A stretch of 64,000 nucleotides of DNA, from positions 1 through 64,000 of the forward strand of contig JAJDVM010000311.1 in assembly GCA_022826125.1 (NCBI GenBank), read 5' to 3'. The position numbers and the translations under genes were made by a program. How positions within the stretch are numbered: position 1 is the stretch's first letter; the number at the start of each line of letters is the position of its first letter. Below the pieces are notes generated by a model, which did not search any database, was not told where the DNA came from, and saw nothing but the letters and a program-made list of their open reading frames with translations. The DNA is from Defluviicoccus sp. Lineage in GTDB: Bacteria; Pseudomonadota; Alphaproteobacteria; MPNO01. Positions 47,735 through 57,278 of this stretch are shown here, piece after piece.

Positions 47735-49012
47735 ATGCTCGATCTGCGTTGGATCAGGGAAAACCCCGGCGGGCTCGACCGCGGGCTCGAGCGTCGCGGG
47801 CTGGAGCCTCTGAGCGCCGAGATACTCGCGCTCGACAGCGACCGCCGCGCCCGGCAAACCGAACTTCAGGGCCACCAGACCCGGCGCAACGAGGCCTCGC
47901 GCGAGATTGGCACGGCGAAGAAGGCAGGCCGGGACGCGTCCACCCTGATCGACGAGGTGGGCACCATCAAGGTCCGGATGCAGGCCCTGGAAGACGAATG
48001 CGCCAATCTCGAAACCCGGATCGACGCACGCCTGATGGACATGCCGAACCTTCCGGCGGAGGACGTCCCCGACGGGGCCGACGAGAGCGCCAATGTCGAG
48101 ATCCGGCGTGTCGGCGAACCTCCCGTCTTCGATTTCGAGGGCCGGGACCATGTCGAGATCGGCGAAGCGCTGGGCATGATGGACTTCGCCGCCGCGTCGA
48201 AGCTGTCCGGCGCGCGGTTCGTGGTGCTCAACGACGTGCTCGCCCGCCTGGAACGCGCGCTGGCGAGCTTCATGCTGGACCTCCACACGGGCGAGTTCGG
48301 ATATACCGAGGTCAGCCCGCCGTACCTGGTACGCGATTCCGCGCTCTACGGAACCGGGCAGCTTCCCAAGTTCGGCGAGGACCTGTTCCGCACGACGACG
48401 GACCACTGGCTGATCCCGACCGCGGAGGTGCCGCTGACCAACCTGGTGGCGGGCGACATTCTCGACGTCGCCGACCTGCCGCTTCGCTTCACCGCCCTTA
48501 CCCCTTGTTTCCGGTCGGAGGCGGGGGCGGCGGGACGCGACACCCGCGGCATGCTGCGCCAGCACCAGTTCCAGAAGGTCGAGCTTGTCAGCATCGTCCG
48601 GCCGGAGAATTCGGCGGAAGAGCTCGAGCGGATGACCGGCGCCGCGGAGGAAGTGCTCAAGCGCCTCGACATCCCCTATCGGGTCGTCGTTCTGTCCACC
48701 GGCGACATGGGCTTCGCGGCGGAGAAGACCTACGACATCGAAGCCTGGCTTCCCGGACAGGACGCCTATCGGGAAATTTCGAGCTGCTCGAACTGCGGCG
48801 CTTTCCAGGCCCGCCGGATGCGCGCGCGCTTCCGGCCGGATGACCGGAAGGGCACGGAATTCGTTCACACGCTCAACGGTTCCGGTGTCGCGGTGGGCCG
48901 GCTGCTGATCGCGGTGCTGGAGAACGGGCAGCAGGAAGACGGTTCTGTCGTCATGCCTGAGGCGATTCGTCCCTATCTCGGCGGCCTCGACGTCATTTGC
49001 CGAACCCGGTAG
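47735..49012 (+). CDS. serS: Seryl-tRNA synthetase
   Basis: [22 protein letters not shown]...; class II motifs '[30 protein letters not shown]', '[17 protein letters not shown]'. Confidence 0.98.
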   Translation: MLDLRWIRENPGGLDRGLERRGLEPLSAEILALDSDRRARQTELQGHQTRRNEASREIGTAKKAGRDASTLIDEVGTIKVRMQALEDECANLETRIDARLMDMPNLPAEDVPDGADESANVEIRRVGEPPVFDFEGRDHVEIGEALGMMDFAAASKLSGARFVVLNDVLARLERALASFMLDLHTGEFGYTEVSPPYLVRDSALYGTGQLPKFGEDLFRTTTDHWLIPTAEVPLTNLVAGDILDVADLPLRFTALTPCFRSEAGAAGRDTRGMLRQHQFQKVELVSIVRPENSAEELERMTGAAEEVLKRLDIPYRVVVLSTGDMGFAAEKTYDIEAWLPGQDAYREISSCSNCGAFQARRMRARFRPDDRKGTEFVHTLNGSGVAVGRLLIAVLENGQQEDGSVVMPEAIRPYLGGLDVICRTR

Positions 49013-49049
49013 AGGGAACCTCCCGGCGCATGCGGAGCGACGCGATTTC

Positions 49050-49703
49050 ATGTCCGTGATCGGTTATGAATCCAAGATCCAGCTGATCATGGAGCTCCGC
49101 AGCCAGGGCATCACCGATGCGGACGTGCTTTCCGCGATCGAGCGCGTACCGCGAGAAACGTTCGTGCCCGAAGGGTTTCGACACCGCGCGAACGACAACG
49201 ACGCGCTGCCCATCGGCCACGGCCAGACCATTTCCCAGCCGGCCGTGGTCGCCTACATGACCAGCGAACTCGAGCTTGAGAAGCGCATGAAGGTGCTGGA
49301 GATCGGCACCGGGTCGGGCTACCAGACGGCGGTGCTGTCCAGGCTCTGCCGCCGCGTCTACACCGTCGAGCGCTACCGCGCCTTGCTACGCGGGGCGGAG
49401 AAGCGGTTCCAGGAGCTACGCCTTCCCAACGTCACCACGAGGTGGGACGACGGTTCCAGGGGTTGGCCGGAGGTCGCCCCGTTCGAGCGGATAATCGTGA
49501 CCGCGGCCGCGGTCGACGTGCCGCCGGTCCTGCTCGACCAGCTAGCGCCCGGGGGAATCATGATCGTTCCCATCGGGGGGGACGGCGAGGATCAGCAGCT
49601 TCTCAAGTGCCGCAAGAGAGGGGCGGACGTGGACTACGAGACCCTGTGGCCCGTCCGTTTCGTTCCTCTGCTGGCCGACACCGTGGATGATCGGAGAGGC
49701 TGA
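49050..49703 (+). CDS. pcm: Protein-L-isoaspartate O-methyltransferase
   Basis: 'GQTISQPAVVAYMTSELELEKRMKVLEIGTGSGYQTAVLSRLCRRVYTVE'. Confidence 0.96.
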   Translation: MSVIGYESKIQLIMELRSQGITDADVLSAIERVPRETFVPEGFRHRANDNDALPIGHGQTISQPAVVAYMTSELELEKRMKVLEIGTGSGYQTAVLSRLCRRVYTVERYRALLRGAEKRFQELRLPNVTTRWDDGSRGWPEVAPFERIIVTAAAVDVPPVLLDQLAPGGIMIVPIGGDGEDQQLLKCRKRGADVDYETLWPVRFVPLLADTVDDRRG

Positions 49704-49763
49704 TCTACCGATTCGTTTACGGCAATTGTATTCGGAACAGGGTGAGATTAGGCTGAGAAAAGA

Positions 49764-50753
49764 TTGATTCAACGGACTCTTTCCGCCGTGCTTCGATCCC
49801 TGTTTCTGATAGCCGCGTTGTTTGCGGCGGCCGGTTGCGGAAGCAGCCTCTATGATTCTGGCGCCGACGCGCGTCGGACTCCCGGTGCAACCGCCGACCG
49901 GAGCGGGGGCGGCGCGGTGGTCGTGCGGCAGGGCGACAGCCTTTACAAGATCGCTCGCCGGCATCGGGTCCCTCTCCGCGATCTGATCGCTTCCAACGGG
50001 CTGCGCCCGCCCTACGAGATCTATCCCGGCCAGCGGCTCCGCCTGCCCCGGGCCAAGGCGCATGTGGTCCGCCGCGGGGACACGGTCGGTGCCATCGCGC
50101 AGCGATACGGGGTGTCGCCGAAGCGTCTTGCGGCGGCCAACCGGATCGAACCGCCATACCGGATCTATCCCGGCCAGACCCTGCGGCTGCCCGGCGCGCA
50201 GGCTACGGCGTCGCGGCGTGTCGCGCGGCGGCCGGCAACTCCCGAAAGGGTCAAGTCGAAACCGCCCAAGGCGGTCGCGCTGGCCCGGCCCGCGCCGCCC
50301 GCCGGGAAGCGATTCCTGTGGCCTGTCGACGGTCCGGTCGCGGTCGGCTTCGGCGTCCGCGGCAAGGGTCTTCGCAACGACGGCATAAACATCCTCGCCC
50401 GGCGCGGCACCGGCGTTCGCGCGGCGGAGAACGGCGTCGTCGCCTATTCCGGGAACGCGGTGCGCGGCTTCGGCAATCTGGTGTTGATCAAGCATGCCGG
50501 CGGGTGGATGAGCGCCTACGCCCATAACGACGTGCTGCTGGTCCGGACGGGGCAGAGGGTGCGGCGGGGCGAGACGATCTCGCGGGTGGGCTCGACCGGA
50601 AACGTCAGCAAGCCCCAGCTTCATTTCGAGCTCAGGCGGGGCAGGCGGGCGGTCGACCCGATGCGCTATCTCGCGCCCGCGCGCCGGTCCATAAGCTTCC
50701 TCATTCCGCGCGATCCAGCGTCACACCCAGTTGTCCCGCCAGGTCCTGGATAA
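49764..50753 (+). CDS. NlpD-like lipoprotein: two LysM repeats plus degenerate LytM/M23 domain
   Basis: Two LysM units ('VVVRQGDSLYKIARRHRV', 'HVVRRGDTVGAIAQRYGV'); LytM domain 'GLRNDGINILARRGTGVRAAENGVVAYSGNAVRGFGNLVLIKHAGGWMSAYAHND...PQLHFELRRG'. Confidence 0.9.
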   Translation: MIQRTLSAVLRSLFLIAALFAAAGCGSSLYDSGADARRTPGATADRSGGGAVVVRQGDSLYKIARRHRVPLRDLIASNGLRPPYEIYPGQRLRLPRAKAHVVRRGDTVGAIAQRYGVSPKRLAAANRIEPPYRIYPGQTLRLPGAQATASRRVARRPATPERVKSKPPKAVALARPAPPAGKRFLWPVDGPVAVGFGVRGKGLRNDGINILARRGTGVRAAENGVVAYSGNAVRGFGNLVLIKHAGGWMSAYAHNDVLLVRTGQRVRRGETISRVGSTGNVSKPQLHFELRRGRRAVDPMRYLAPARRSISFLIPRDPASHPVVPPGPG

Positions 50754-51591
50754 ACTGCCAGGCCACGCGCCCGGACCGGGCGCCCCGGGTTACCGACCAT
50801 TCGTTTGCCGCCGCCCTCAGGCGATCCCGCGGAACCTTGAGGCCGAAGCGCGCCGCATAGCCCTCGACGATCCGGAAATAGGTTTCCTGGTCGCAATTGT
50901 GGAAGCCGAGCCAGAGGCCGAAACGGTCCGACAGGGAGACCTTCTCGTCGACCGCTTCCGCCGGCACTATCGCGGTCGACTGCTCGTTCTCGATCATCTC
51001 GCGCGGCATCAGGTGGCGCCGGTTGGAGGTCGCGTAGAAGATCACGTTCGCGGGCCGTCCCTCGATTCCGCCTTCGAGCAGCGCCTTGAGCGACTTGAAC
51101 GTCGTATCTTCCGCCTCGAAGGAGAGATCGTCGCAGAACAGGATGAAGCGGCGGTCGACGGCACGCAGCATGGCCAGCAGCGCCGGCAGGCTGCCGAGGT
51201 CCTCGCGATGCACCTCGACGAGTCCGAGCCCGCCGCCCATTTCCTCGTTGATCGCGCCGTGCACCGACTTGACGAGGGAGCTCTTGCCCATGCCCCGGGC
51301 GCCCCACAGCAGGGCGTTGTTCGCCGGCAAGCCGCGCGCGAAGCGCCGCGTGTTCTCCAGCAGGGTCGACGCCGGGCGGTCGATCCCCACGAGCAGGTCG
51401 AGATCCAGCCGGTTGATCTCGCGGACCGGAACCAGGCGGTTGTCCTCGGCATGCCAGATGAAGGCTTCGCCGTTCCGGAGGTCCGCCGGCGTTTGCTCGC
51501 CCGGCGCGGCGCGATCCAGCGCGTCGGCGATGCGCGCGATCAGTGCCGGGATCTCGGTCTCGTCCGGTTTGCCGTTTCCGCCCCGCGTCAT
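50701..51591 (-). CDS. DUF815-family AAA ATPase
   Basis: 'NALLWGARGMGKSSLVKSVHGAI', 'FILFCDDLSFE', 'IFYATSNRRHLMPREM'. Confidence 0.93.
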   Translation of the reverse strand: MTRGGNGKPDETEIPALIARIADALDRAAPGEQTPADLRNGEAFIWHAEDNRLVPVREINRLDLDLLVGIDRPASTLLENTRRFARGLPANNALLWGARGMGKSSLVKSVHGAINEEMGGGLGLVEVHREDLGSLPALLAMLRAVDRRFILFCDDLSFEAEDTTFKSLKALLEGGIEGRPANVIFYATSNRRHLMPREMIENEQSTAIVPAEAVDEKVSLSDRFGLWLGFHNCDQETYFRIVEGYAARFGLKVPRDRLRAAANEWSVTRGARSGRVAWQFIQDLAGQLGVTLDRAE

Positions 51592-51806
51592 CGGTCCGCT
51601 CCTCGTTCCGCGGCCTGCGCCGGCGCCGACCGGCGCGAGACCCTAATACACCGCCCCTCGCAGTCAAGGGCGGTGCCCCGGGCCGGCAATCCGGTTGCAT
51701 GCCCGATGCCGGGCGCTATAGTCCGTGCGGTCGCGGCGCCCGGCGCACACAATGTTCCGGCAGCCTCCTCGCGGAAACCCAGCGAATTTGAAAGGAGGAT
51801 CACCCA

Positions 51807-52271
51807 ATGTTGATTTCGCCGGCGTTCGCGCAGGACGGGGGCGGATTGGGCGGCATCGAGCCGTTGATCCCCTTGGTCCTGATCTTCGTGGTCTTTTACT
51901 TCCTCCTGATCCGCCCGCAGCAGAAGAAGGCCAAGGCGCACCGCGAGATGATCGCCGGCCTGCGGCGCGGCGACCGCGTGGTTACCTCCGGCGGCATCGT
52001 CGGCCAGGTGCAGCGCGTGATGGGAGACACCGAACTCAGCGTCGAGATCGCCGAGGGCGTCCGGGTACGGGTCATGCGCTCGATGATCGCCGAACTGGTC
52101 GCCAAGCCGGAGCCCAGCCGCGCCCGCGACGACGATTATGACGACGACGATGATGAGGATGAGGACGAAGAAGAGGAGCGCCGCGCGAGGAGGCGGCGGC
52201 GGAAACGCCGGGAAGAGCGGAACCGCGATGACGACAAGGATGCGGACGAGCCCGATGAGGACCGCTCCTAA
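51807..52271 (+). CDS. yajC: Preprotein translocase subunit YajC with extended charged tail
   Basis: 'PLVLIFVVFYFLLIRPQQKKAKAHREMIAGLRRGDRVVTSGGIVGQV' core followed by ~55 charged residues. Confidence 0.95.
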   Translation: MLISPAFAQDGGGLGGIEPLIPLVLIFVVFYFLLIRPQQKKAKAHREMIAGLRRGDRVVTSGGIVGQVQRVMGDTELSVEIAEGVRVRVMRSMIAELVAKPEPSRARDDDYDDDDDEDEDEEEERRARRRRRKRREERNRDDDKDADEPDEDRS

Positions 52272-52328
52272 CGGTCCGGCCGGCACGGAAACCTCGCGGC
52301 GAAGCCGGACCGCCGGCCGACACCCCCG

Positions 52329-53903
52329 ATGATCTATTTCGCCAAGTGGAAGATCGTCCTTATCGCCGTCGTGTGCGCGCTCGGCATCTTCTATGCCTCG
52401 CCCAACGTGGTGGACCGCGGCATGCTCGAGGGCATTCCGGACGGGCTTCCCAACAAGCAGATCAGTCTAGGTCTGGACCTACAGGGCGGTTCGCATCTCC
52501 TGCTCGAAGTGGAGGTCGACGCCGTGATCCGCGAGCGGCTGGTCGCGCTGGTCGACGCCGCCCGTACCGAGCTCAGACGGAGCCGAATCGGCTATCAGGG
52601 GCTTGGCGTACAGGGCCAGGGCATCGCGTTCACGGTGCGCGATCCCGGCAAGCTGGAAGAGGCGCGGCGTATCGCCCGGCAGCTTGAGACGGGGACCGAA
52701 ACGACGGTCAGCGGCAACCGGTTCACCATCGTCCTTACCGAACAGTCGGTCCGCGACGTCAAGACGTCCGCGGTCAACCAGTCGATAGAGATCGTCCGCC
52801 GCCGGATCGACGAAACCGGCGTGCGCGAGCCCGCGATCCAGCGCCAGGGCGCGGACCGCATCCTGGTCCAGCTTCCGGGCGTCAAGGACCCCGAGCGCAT
52901 CAAGCGCCTGCTGGGTAAGACCGCGAAGATGAATTTCCGCCTCGTCGATCCGTCCATGTCGGCGGAGCAGGCGCGCCGCGGAAGCCCGCCGCCGGGTTCT
53001 GAACTGCTGCCCGCCGACAACGAGATCGGCCCGGACGGCGAACCCGTGCAGTACCTGGTCCGCAAGCGCGTGATGGTGAGCGGCGACACGCTGGTCGATG
53101 CGCAGCCGACGGTGCAGGACGCCCAGCCCGTCGTCAGCTTCCGCTTCGACGCCGTGGGAGCGCGGAGGTTCGGCGATACCACGCGCCGCAATGTCGGACG
53201 GCCCTTCGCTATCGTGCTCGACGGCAAGGTGATCAGCGCGCCCGTGATTCGCGAACCGATCCTCGGCGGGTCCGGCATCATCTCCGGCAATTTCACCGTC
53301 CAGTCGGCGCGCGATCTCGCGCTGCTGCTGCGCGCCGGCGCATTGCCGGCGCCGCTGACGGTGCTGGAAGAGCGCACCGTCGGGCCCGGCATGGGCGCCG
53401 ATTCGATCCGCGCCGGCAAGATCGCGAGCGTGCTCGCTATCGTGCTGGTGATCGTCTTCATGGCGGCGGTCTACGGGGTATTCGGCCTGATGGCCTGTAT
53501 CGCGCTGACGCTCAACATGATCCTGATCGGCGCGGCGCTGTCGCTGCTGCAGGCGACGCTGACCCTTCCGGGAATCGCGGGAATCGTGCTGACCATCGGC
53601 ATGGCGGTCGATGCCAACGTGCTGATCTTCGAACGAATACGGGAGGAACAGAGAAACGGCCGAACGCCGATCTCGGCGATCGACGCGGGCTATCAGCGCG
53701 CGTTGACGACGATCATCGACGCGAACCTGACCACGTTCATCGCGGCGGTCCTGCTGTTCCAGTTCGGCTCCGGGCCGATCAAGGGGTTCGCGGTGACGCT
53801 CGCGATCGGGCTTCTCACGTCGATGTTCACCGCGATCATGGTGACCCGGCTGATGGTGGTGACCTGGCTCCGGCGGCGCCGGCCGCAGGTCCTGCCCCTC
53901 TGA
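52329..53903 (+). CDS. secD: Protein translocase subunit SecD
   Basis: 'LGLDLQGGSHLLLEV', 'RAGALPAPLTVLEERTVGPGMGADSIRAGK', 'TIGMAVDANVLIFERIREE'. Confidence 0.98.
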   Translation: MIYFAKWKIVLIAVVCALGIFYASPNVVDRGMLEGIPDGLPNKQISLGLDLQGGSHLLLEVEVDAVIRERLVALVDAARTELRRSRIGYQGLGVQGQGIAFTVRDPGKLEEARRIARQLETGTETTVSGNRFTIVLTEQSVRDVKTSAVNQSIEIVRRRIDETGVREPAIQRQGADRILVQLPGVKDPERIKRLLGKTAKMNFRLVDPSMSAEQARRGSPPPGSELLPADNEIGPDGEPVQYLVRKRVMVSGDTLVDAQPTVQDAQPVVSFRFDAVGARRFGDTTRRNVGRPFAIVLDGKVISAPVIREPILGGSGIISGNFTVQSARDLALLLRAGALPAPLTVLEERTVGPGMGADSIRAGKIASVLAIVLVIVFMAAVYGVFGLMACIALTLNMILIGAALSLLQATLTLPGIAGIVLTIGMAVDANVLIFERIREEQRNGRTPISAIDAGYQRALTTIIDANLTTFIAAVLLFQFGSGPIKGFAVTLAIGLLTSMFTAIMVTRLMVVTWLRRRRPQVLPL

Positions 53904-53919
53904 ACCGCGGAAGGCCGGC

Positions 53920-54858
53920 ATGCGCCTCATCAGCCTGATCCCGACCGGAACCAAGATCGATTTCATGCGCTGGCGCCGGATCGCCGGCATGGCATCGGGA
54001 GTGCTCGCGACGCTCTCGATCGTCCTGTTTTTGGGCGTCGGGCTCAACTACGGCATCGATTTTCGCGGCGGCATCCTGGTCGAGATCAGGACCGAAGGTC
54101 CGGCGGATATAGGTCAATTGAGATCGGATCTGTCCAATCTGAATCTCGGCGAGGTCGAGCTTCAGGAGTTCGGCGAGCCGACCGACGTGCTGATCCGGAT
54201 CGAGCGGCAGGCCGGCGAGGAGCGCGAGCAGCTCAAGGCGGTCGAGGTGGTGAAGGAAGCGCTCGGCCCCGGTGTCGATTACCGTCGGGTCGAGTTCGTG
54301 GGGCCCAAGGTGGGCGCGGAGCTGATCGAGGCCGGGATCACGGCCGTGCTGCTGGCCCTCGCGGCGATGCTGATCTACATCTGGTTCCGCTTCGAGTGGC
54401 AGTTCGGCGTCGGCGCGGTCATCGCGCTGATGCACGACGTGATCCTCACCATCGGGGTCTTTTCGGTTCTCGGGCTGGAGTTCAACCTGTCGACGGTGGC
54501 CGCGGTCCTCACCATCGCCGGGTATTCGATCAACGACACCGTGGTGATTTACGACCGGGTGCGCGAGAACCTGCGGAAATACAAGACCCTGCCCCTCGAC
54601 GACCTGCTGAACCTCAGCGTCAACGACACGCTTTCCCGGACGATCCTCACCAGCGTGACCACGCTTCTCGCGCTCCTTTGCCTGTTCTTCTTCGGCGGGC
54701 AGGTCATCAAGGGCTTCAGCTTCGCGATGATCTGGGGGGTGATCGTGGGGACCTATTCCTCGATCTGGGTCGCGGTGCCGCTGCTCGTCTACATGAAGCT
54801 CAAGCGCGGCGGCCTTATCGTGGGCGAAGTCGACGACGACCAGCCCGCCGGGGGCTGA
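53920..54858 (+). CDS. secF: Protein translocase subunit SecF
   Basis: 'GLNYGIDFRGGILVEIR', 'TIAGYSINDTVVIYDRVRENLRKYK'. Confidence 0.98.
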   Translation: MRLISLIPTGTKIDFMRWRRIAGMASGVLATLSIVLFLGVGLNYGIDFRGGILVEIRTEGPADIGQLRSDLSNLNLGEVELQEFGEPTDVLIRIERQAGEEREQLKAVEVVKEALGPGVDYRRVEFVGPKVGAELIEAGITAVLLALAAMLIYIWFRFEWQFGVGAVIALMHDVILTIGVFSVLGLEFNLSTVAAVLTIAGYSINDTVVIYDRVRENLRKYKTLPLDDLLNLSVNDTLSRTILTSVTTLLALLCLFFFGGQVIKGFSFAMIWGVIVGTYSSIWVAVPLLVYMKLKRGGLIVGEVDDDQPAGG

Positions 54859-54862
54859 CCCG

Positions 54863-55243
54863 GTGACGGAGATCGCGCCTGTCGACCCCCGCGGGCGCAG
54901 CGTCATTCAGGCTTATGGCGGGGGCCGGTTCCGAATTTCCGGGACCGAGTTCGCCGGTTCGGTGATCGTCCTCGTCGATTCGGTCCTGTCCTGGCCCGAA
55001 GGCGACCGCGGAGAGCTGTCGATCGTGGGCCTTTCTCCGGTGGTGGAGGCGGAGCCGGGCGTGGAAATTCTGCTCCTCGGCACCGGAAAGACGATGCGGC
55101 CCCTCGATCCCGGCCTGCGCGCCGCCCTCAAGGATCGCGGGATCGTCGGAGACGCCATGGACACGGGCGCGGCGTGCCGGACCTTCAACGTGCTGGCCGG
55201 CGAGGATCGCCGGGTCGCCGCCGCGCTGATCGCGCCGGCCTGA
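54863..55243 (+). CDS. Mth938-like/DUF498 (NDUFAF3-family) protein
   Basis: 'GRSVIQAYGGGRFRISGTEFAGSVIVL', 'ILLLGTGKTMRPLDPGLRAALKDRGIVGDAMDTGAACRTFNVLAGEDRRVAAALI'. Confidence 0.92.
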   Translation: MTEIAPVDPRGRSVIQAYGGGRFRISGTEFAGSVIVLVDSVLSWPEGDRGELSIVGLSPVVEAEPGVEILLLGTGKTMRPLDPGLRAALKDRGIVGDAMDTGAACRTFNVLAGEDRRVAAALIAPA

Positions 55244-55254
55244 CCCCGAATCGA

Positions 55255-55280
55255 AACGGGGGCCGCGGACGGCCCCCGTT
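55255..55280. terminator. Probable bidirectional intrinsic terminator between convergent genes
   Basis: AACGGGGGCC-gcggac-GGCCCCCGTT, perfect 10-bp arms, in the 60-bp gap between converging CDSs; weak T-tract. Confidence 0.7.
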
Positions 55281-55303
55281 CCCGGTTTCGGTTTCTTGTC
55301 GGC

Positions 55304-55912
55304 CTAGAAGATGTTCTGGGCCGAAGTCATCGCATAGAGCATCGGGATCGACAGCATCGTGTTGGTCCGCGAGAACAGCATCGCGCGCCGTCCCGCCGCG
55401 GCCTTCGCGGCGTCGCTCTCGGCTTCGACGATGCCGAGGGCGATCTTCTGCGCCGGCCAGATGATGAACCACACGTTGAACCACATGATCGTGCCGAGCC
55501 ACATACCGATGCCGATCTGGGTGTGCCTGGCGACGTCGTCGGTCAGTCCGATCAGGACCGCCTCGATGAAGTAGCCGTTCAGCAGCGCCAGGATGATGCC
55601 GGTGACGATCGTCCACATCGCGCCCCAGCGGAACCAGAACAGCGCCGCCGGCGCGATCACGCCGGTGATCGCCGGCCGCTTGTCGGCGTCGATCTTCGGC
55701 ATGTTCGGGATCTGGACGAAATTGAAGTAGTAGAGGATGCCGATCCACATGATCCCGCCGAGCACGTGCAGCCAGCGGAACAGGAACGACCACCAGGCCT
55801 GGTCGAACGCCACCCCCTCGCCGTGCCACCATCCCACGACAATGAGCAATACGATCGCCAGCACCACGCCGGCGATAATCGTATTGTTAAGATTCTCCAG
55901 GATTTTCGCCAT
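55304..55912 (-). CDS. Urate hydroxylase PuuD-like membrane protein (membrane domain only)
   Basis: 202 aa; 'AWWSFLFRWLHVLGGIMWIGILYYFNFVQIP', 'GMWLGTIMWFNVWFIIWPAQKIALGIVEA'. Confidence 0.8.
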   Translation of the reverse strand: MAKILENLNNTIIAGVVLAIVLLIVVGWWHGEGVAFDQAWWSFLFRWLHVLGGIMWIGILYYFNFVQIPNMPKIDADKRPAITGVIAPAALFWFRWGAMWTIVTGIILALLNGYFIEAVLIGLTDDVARHTQIGIGMWLGTIMWFNVWFIIWPAQKIALGIVEAESDAAKAAAGRRAMLFSRTNTMLSIPMLYAMTSAQNIF

Positions 55913-56003
55913 GTCCTCCCCTCAAGATTTCACGGCCGCGACGAACGCGGCCCGTGCCCAAGTTTCATATTCCGAGCAAGTTTCCGCGCCCAACCGAGTC
56001 GCG

Positions 56004-57278
56004 TCAAGCGGCGCGCGCCCTGGCCCGTTCTTCCAGTACCGACCTGGCGGCGAGAGCACCCGATCCGATGCTACCTTCGATAGTCGCCGGCAGGCCGGTG
56101 TCGGTCCAGTCGCCCGCGAGCATGAGGTTCCGGATGGCGGTGCGGGTCGCCGGCCGCCGGGCGATCTCCGCCGGTGTCTGGGCGATAGTCGCCCGACGCT
56201 CCTTGATGATACGGCAGGGCGGAACCGGCCTTTGCGGATGTCCGAGAACGGGCGCAATTTCCGCCCACAGGAGTTCCGCGAGATCGTCGCCGGGTCGGTC
56301 GATCAAGCGGTCGGCGGCGCTGACCGTAACCGAGACGGAATTGCCCCGGGTGAACAGCCACTGCGCTTCGGCGCCGGTCAACCCCAGAAACGGCATGCCC
56401 CACGGCAGCTCGACAGGCTCTTCGAGCAGGTAATGCGCGTTCAGAATGGGGCTCGACCGGGTGGGTGCGCGGCACTCTGGCAACAGCGATCCGCAGACAT
56501 CGGGCGGGACCGCCAGCACCACGTAGTCGTCGTCTCTGACGGGGACGCTGTCCGCCCCGAATGCCAGCTCCGATGCGCGGCCGTCCTCGACGAGGACGGT
56601 GCGGAGCCGCGAACGGAACCGGATTTCGGCGCCGTTGTCGGCGAGCGTCTTCAGGACGGGATCGACCAGAGCGGCCGACAAACCGTTTCCGAAGAAGAAC
56701 GGACGGCAGGCTTTCTCGCCCCGCAGGAAGGTTTCCCTGACCATGCTCCAAAGGAGCCGCGCCGAGCCTTCGCTCGCGTCGGTATTGAGCACCGCGCGGG
56801 AAAGCGGCTGCCAGAATCGCTCATAGAGCCTGCCTGCGCGGTCGACGCGGTCGCTCACGGTTTCGCCGGACCCGGCGCGGGCGAGTCGAAATATCTCGAA
56901 ATAGTCGGCCGGTCCGGTTCCCGCGACGCGGCGGTCGCGGTTCAGCAACCAGAACGGTATCGGACCGGGGCCGGGGGCAACGCGCCATTTCTCGCCGCTC
57001 GGAATGTCGACAAAAGGGAAGGCGGCGGGCGCGATCTCCGTCACCGCGTCCTCCGAGCCGGCATCCGCCAGGTAGCGCCTTGTGGCCTCGTTGGCGCCCA
57101 GCATCATGTGGCTGCCGTTATCGATCGTGCAGCCCAGGGTCTCGTCGAAGAAGGATCGGCAGCGGCCGCCGGCGTGACCCGCCGCTTCGTACACCGTCAC
57201 CCGCGCTCCCGCCCGGGAGAGCTTCAGCGCGCATGCGAGGCCGGCAAGCCCGGCGCCGACGACATGGACCCTCGTCAA
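56004..57278 (-). CDS. hpnE: Hydroxysqualene dehydroxylase
   Basis: 'VHVVGAGLAGLACALKLSRAGARVTVYEAAGHAGGRCRSFFDETLGCTIDNGSHMMLGANEATRRYL', C-term 'LAGDWTDTGLPATIEGSIGSGALAA'. Confidence 0.9.
   Translation of the reverse strand: MTRVHVVGAGLAGLACALKLSRAGARVTVYEAAGHAGGRCRSFFDETLGCTIDNGSHMMLGANEATRRYLADAGSEDAVTEIAPAAFPFVDIPSGEKWRVAPGPGPIPFWLLNRDRRVAGTGPADYFEIFRLARAGSGETVSDRVDRAGRLYERFWQPLSRAVLNTDASEGSARLLWSMVRETFLRGEKACRPFFFGNGLSAALVDPVLKTLADNGAEIRFRSRLRTVLVEDGRASELAFGADSVPVRDDDYVVLAVPPDVCGSLLPECRAPTRSSPILNAHYLLEEPVELPWGMPFLGLTGAEAQWLFTRGNSVSVTVSAADRLIDRPGDDLAELLWAEIAPVLGHPQRPVPPCRIIKERRATIAQTPAEIARRPATRTAIRNLMLAGDWTDTGLPATIEGSIGSGALAARSVLEERARARAA

Noticed and set aside
46280-49051. 923-aa minus-strand ORF antisense to tatABC and serS
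   Set aside because: Covers four well-supported genes on the opposite strand.
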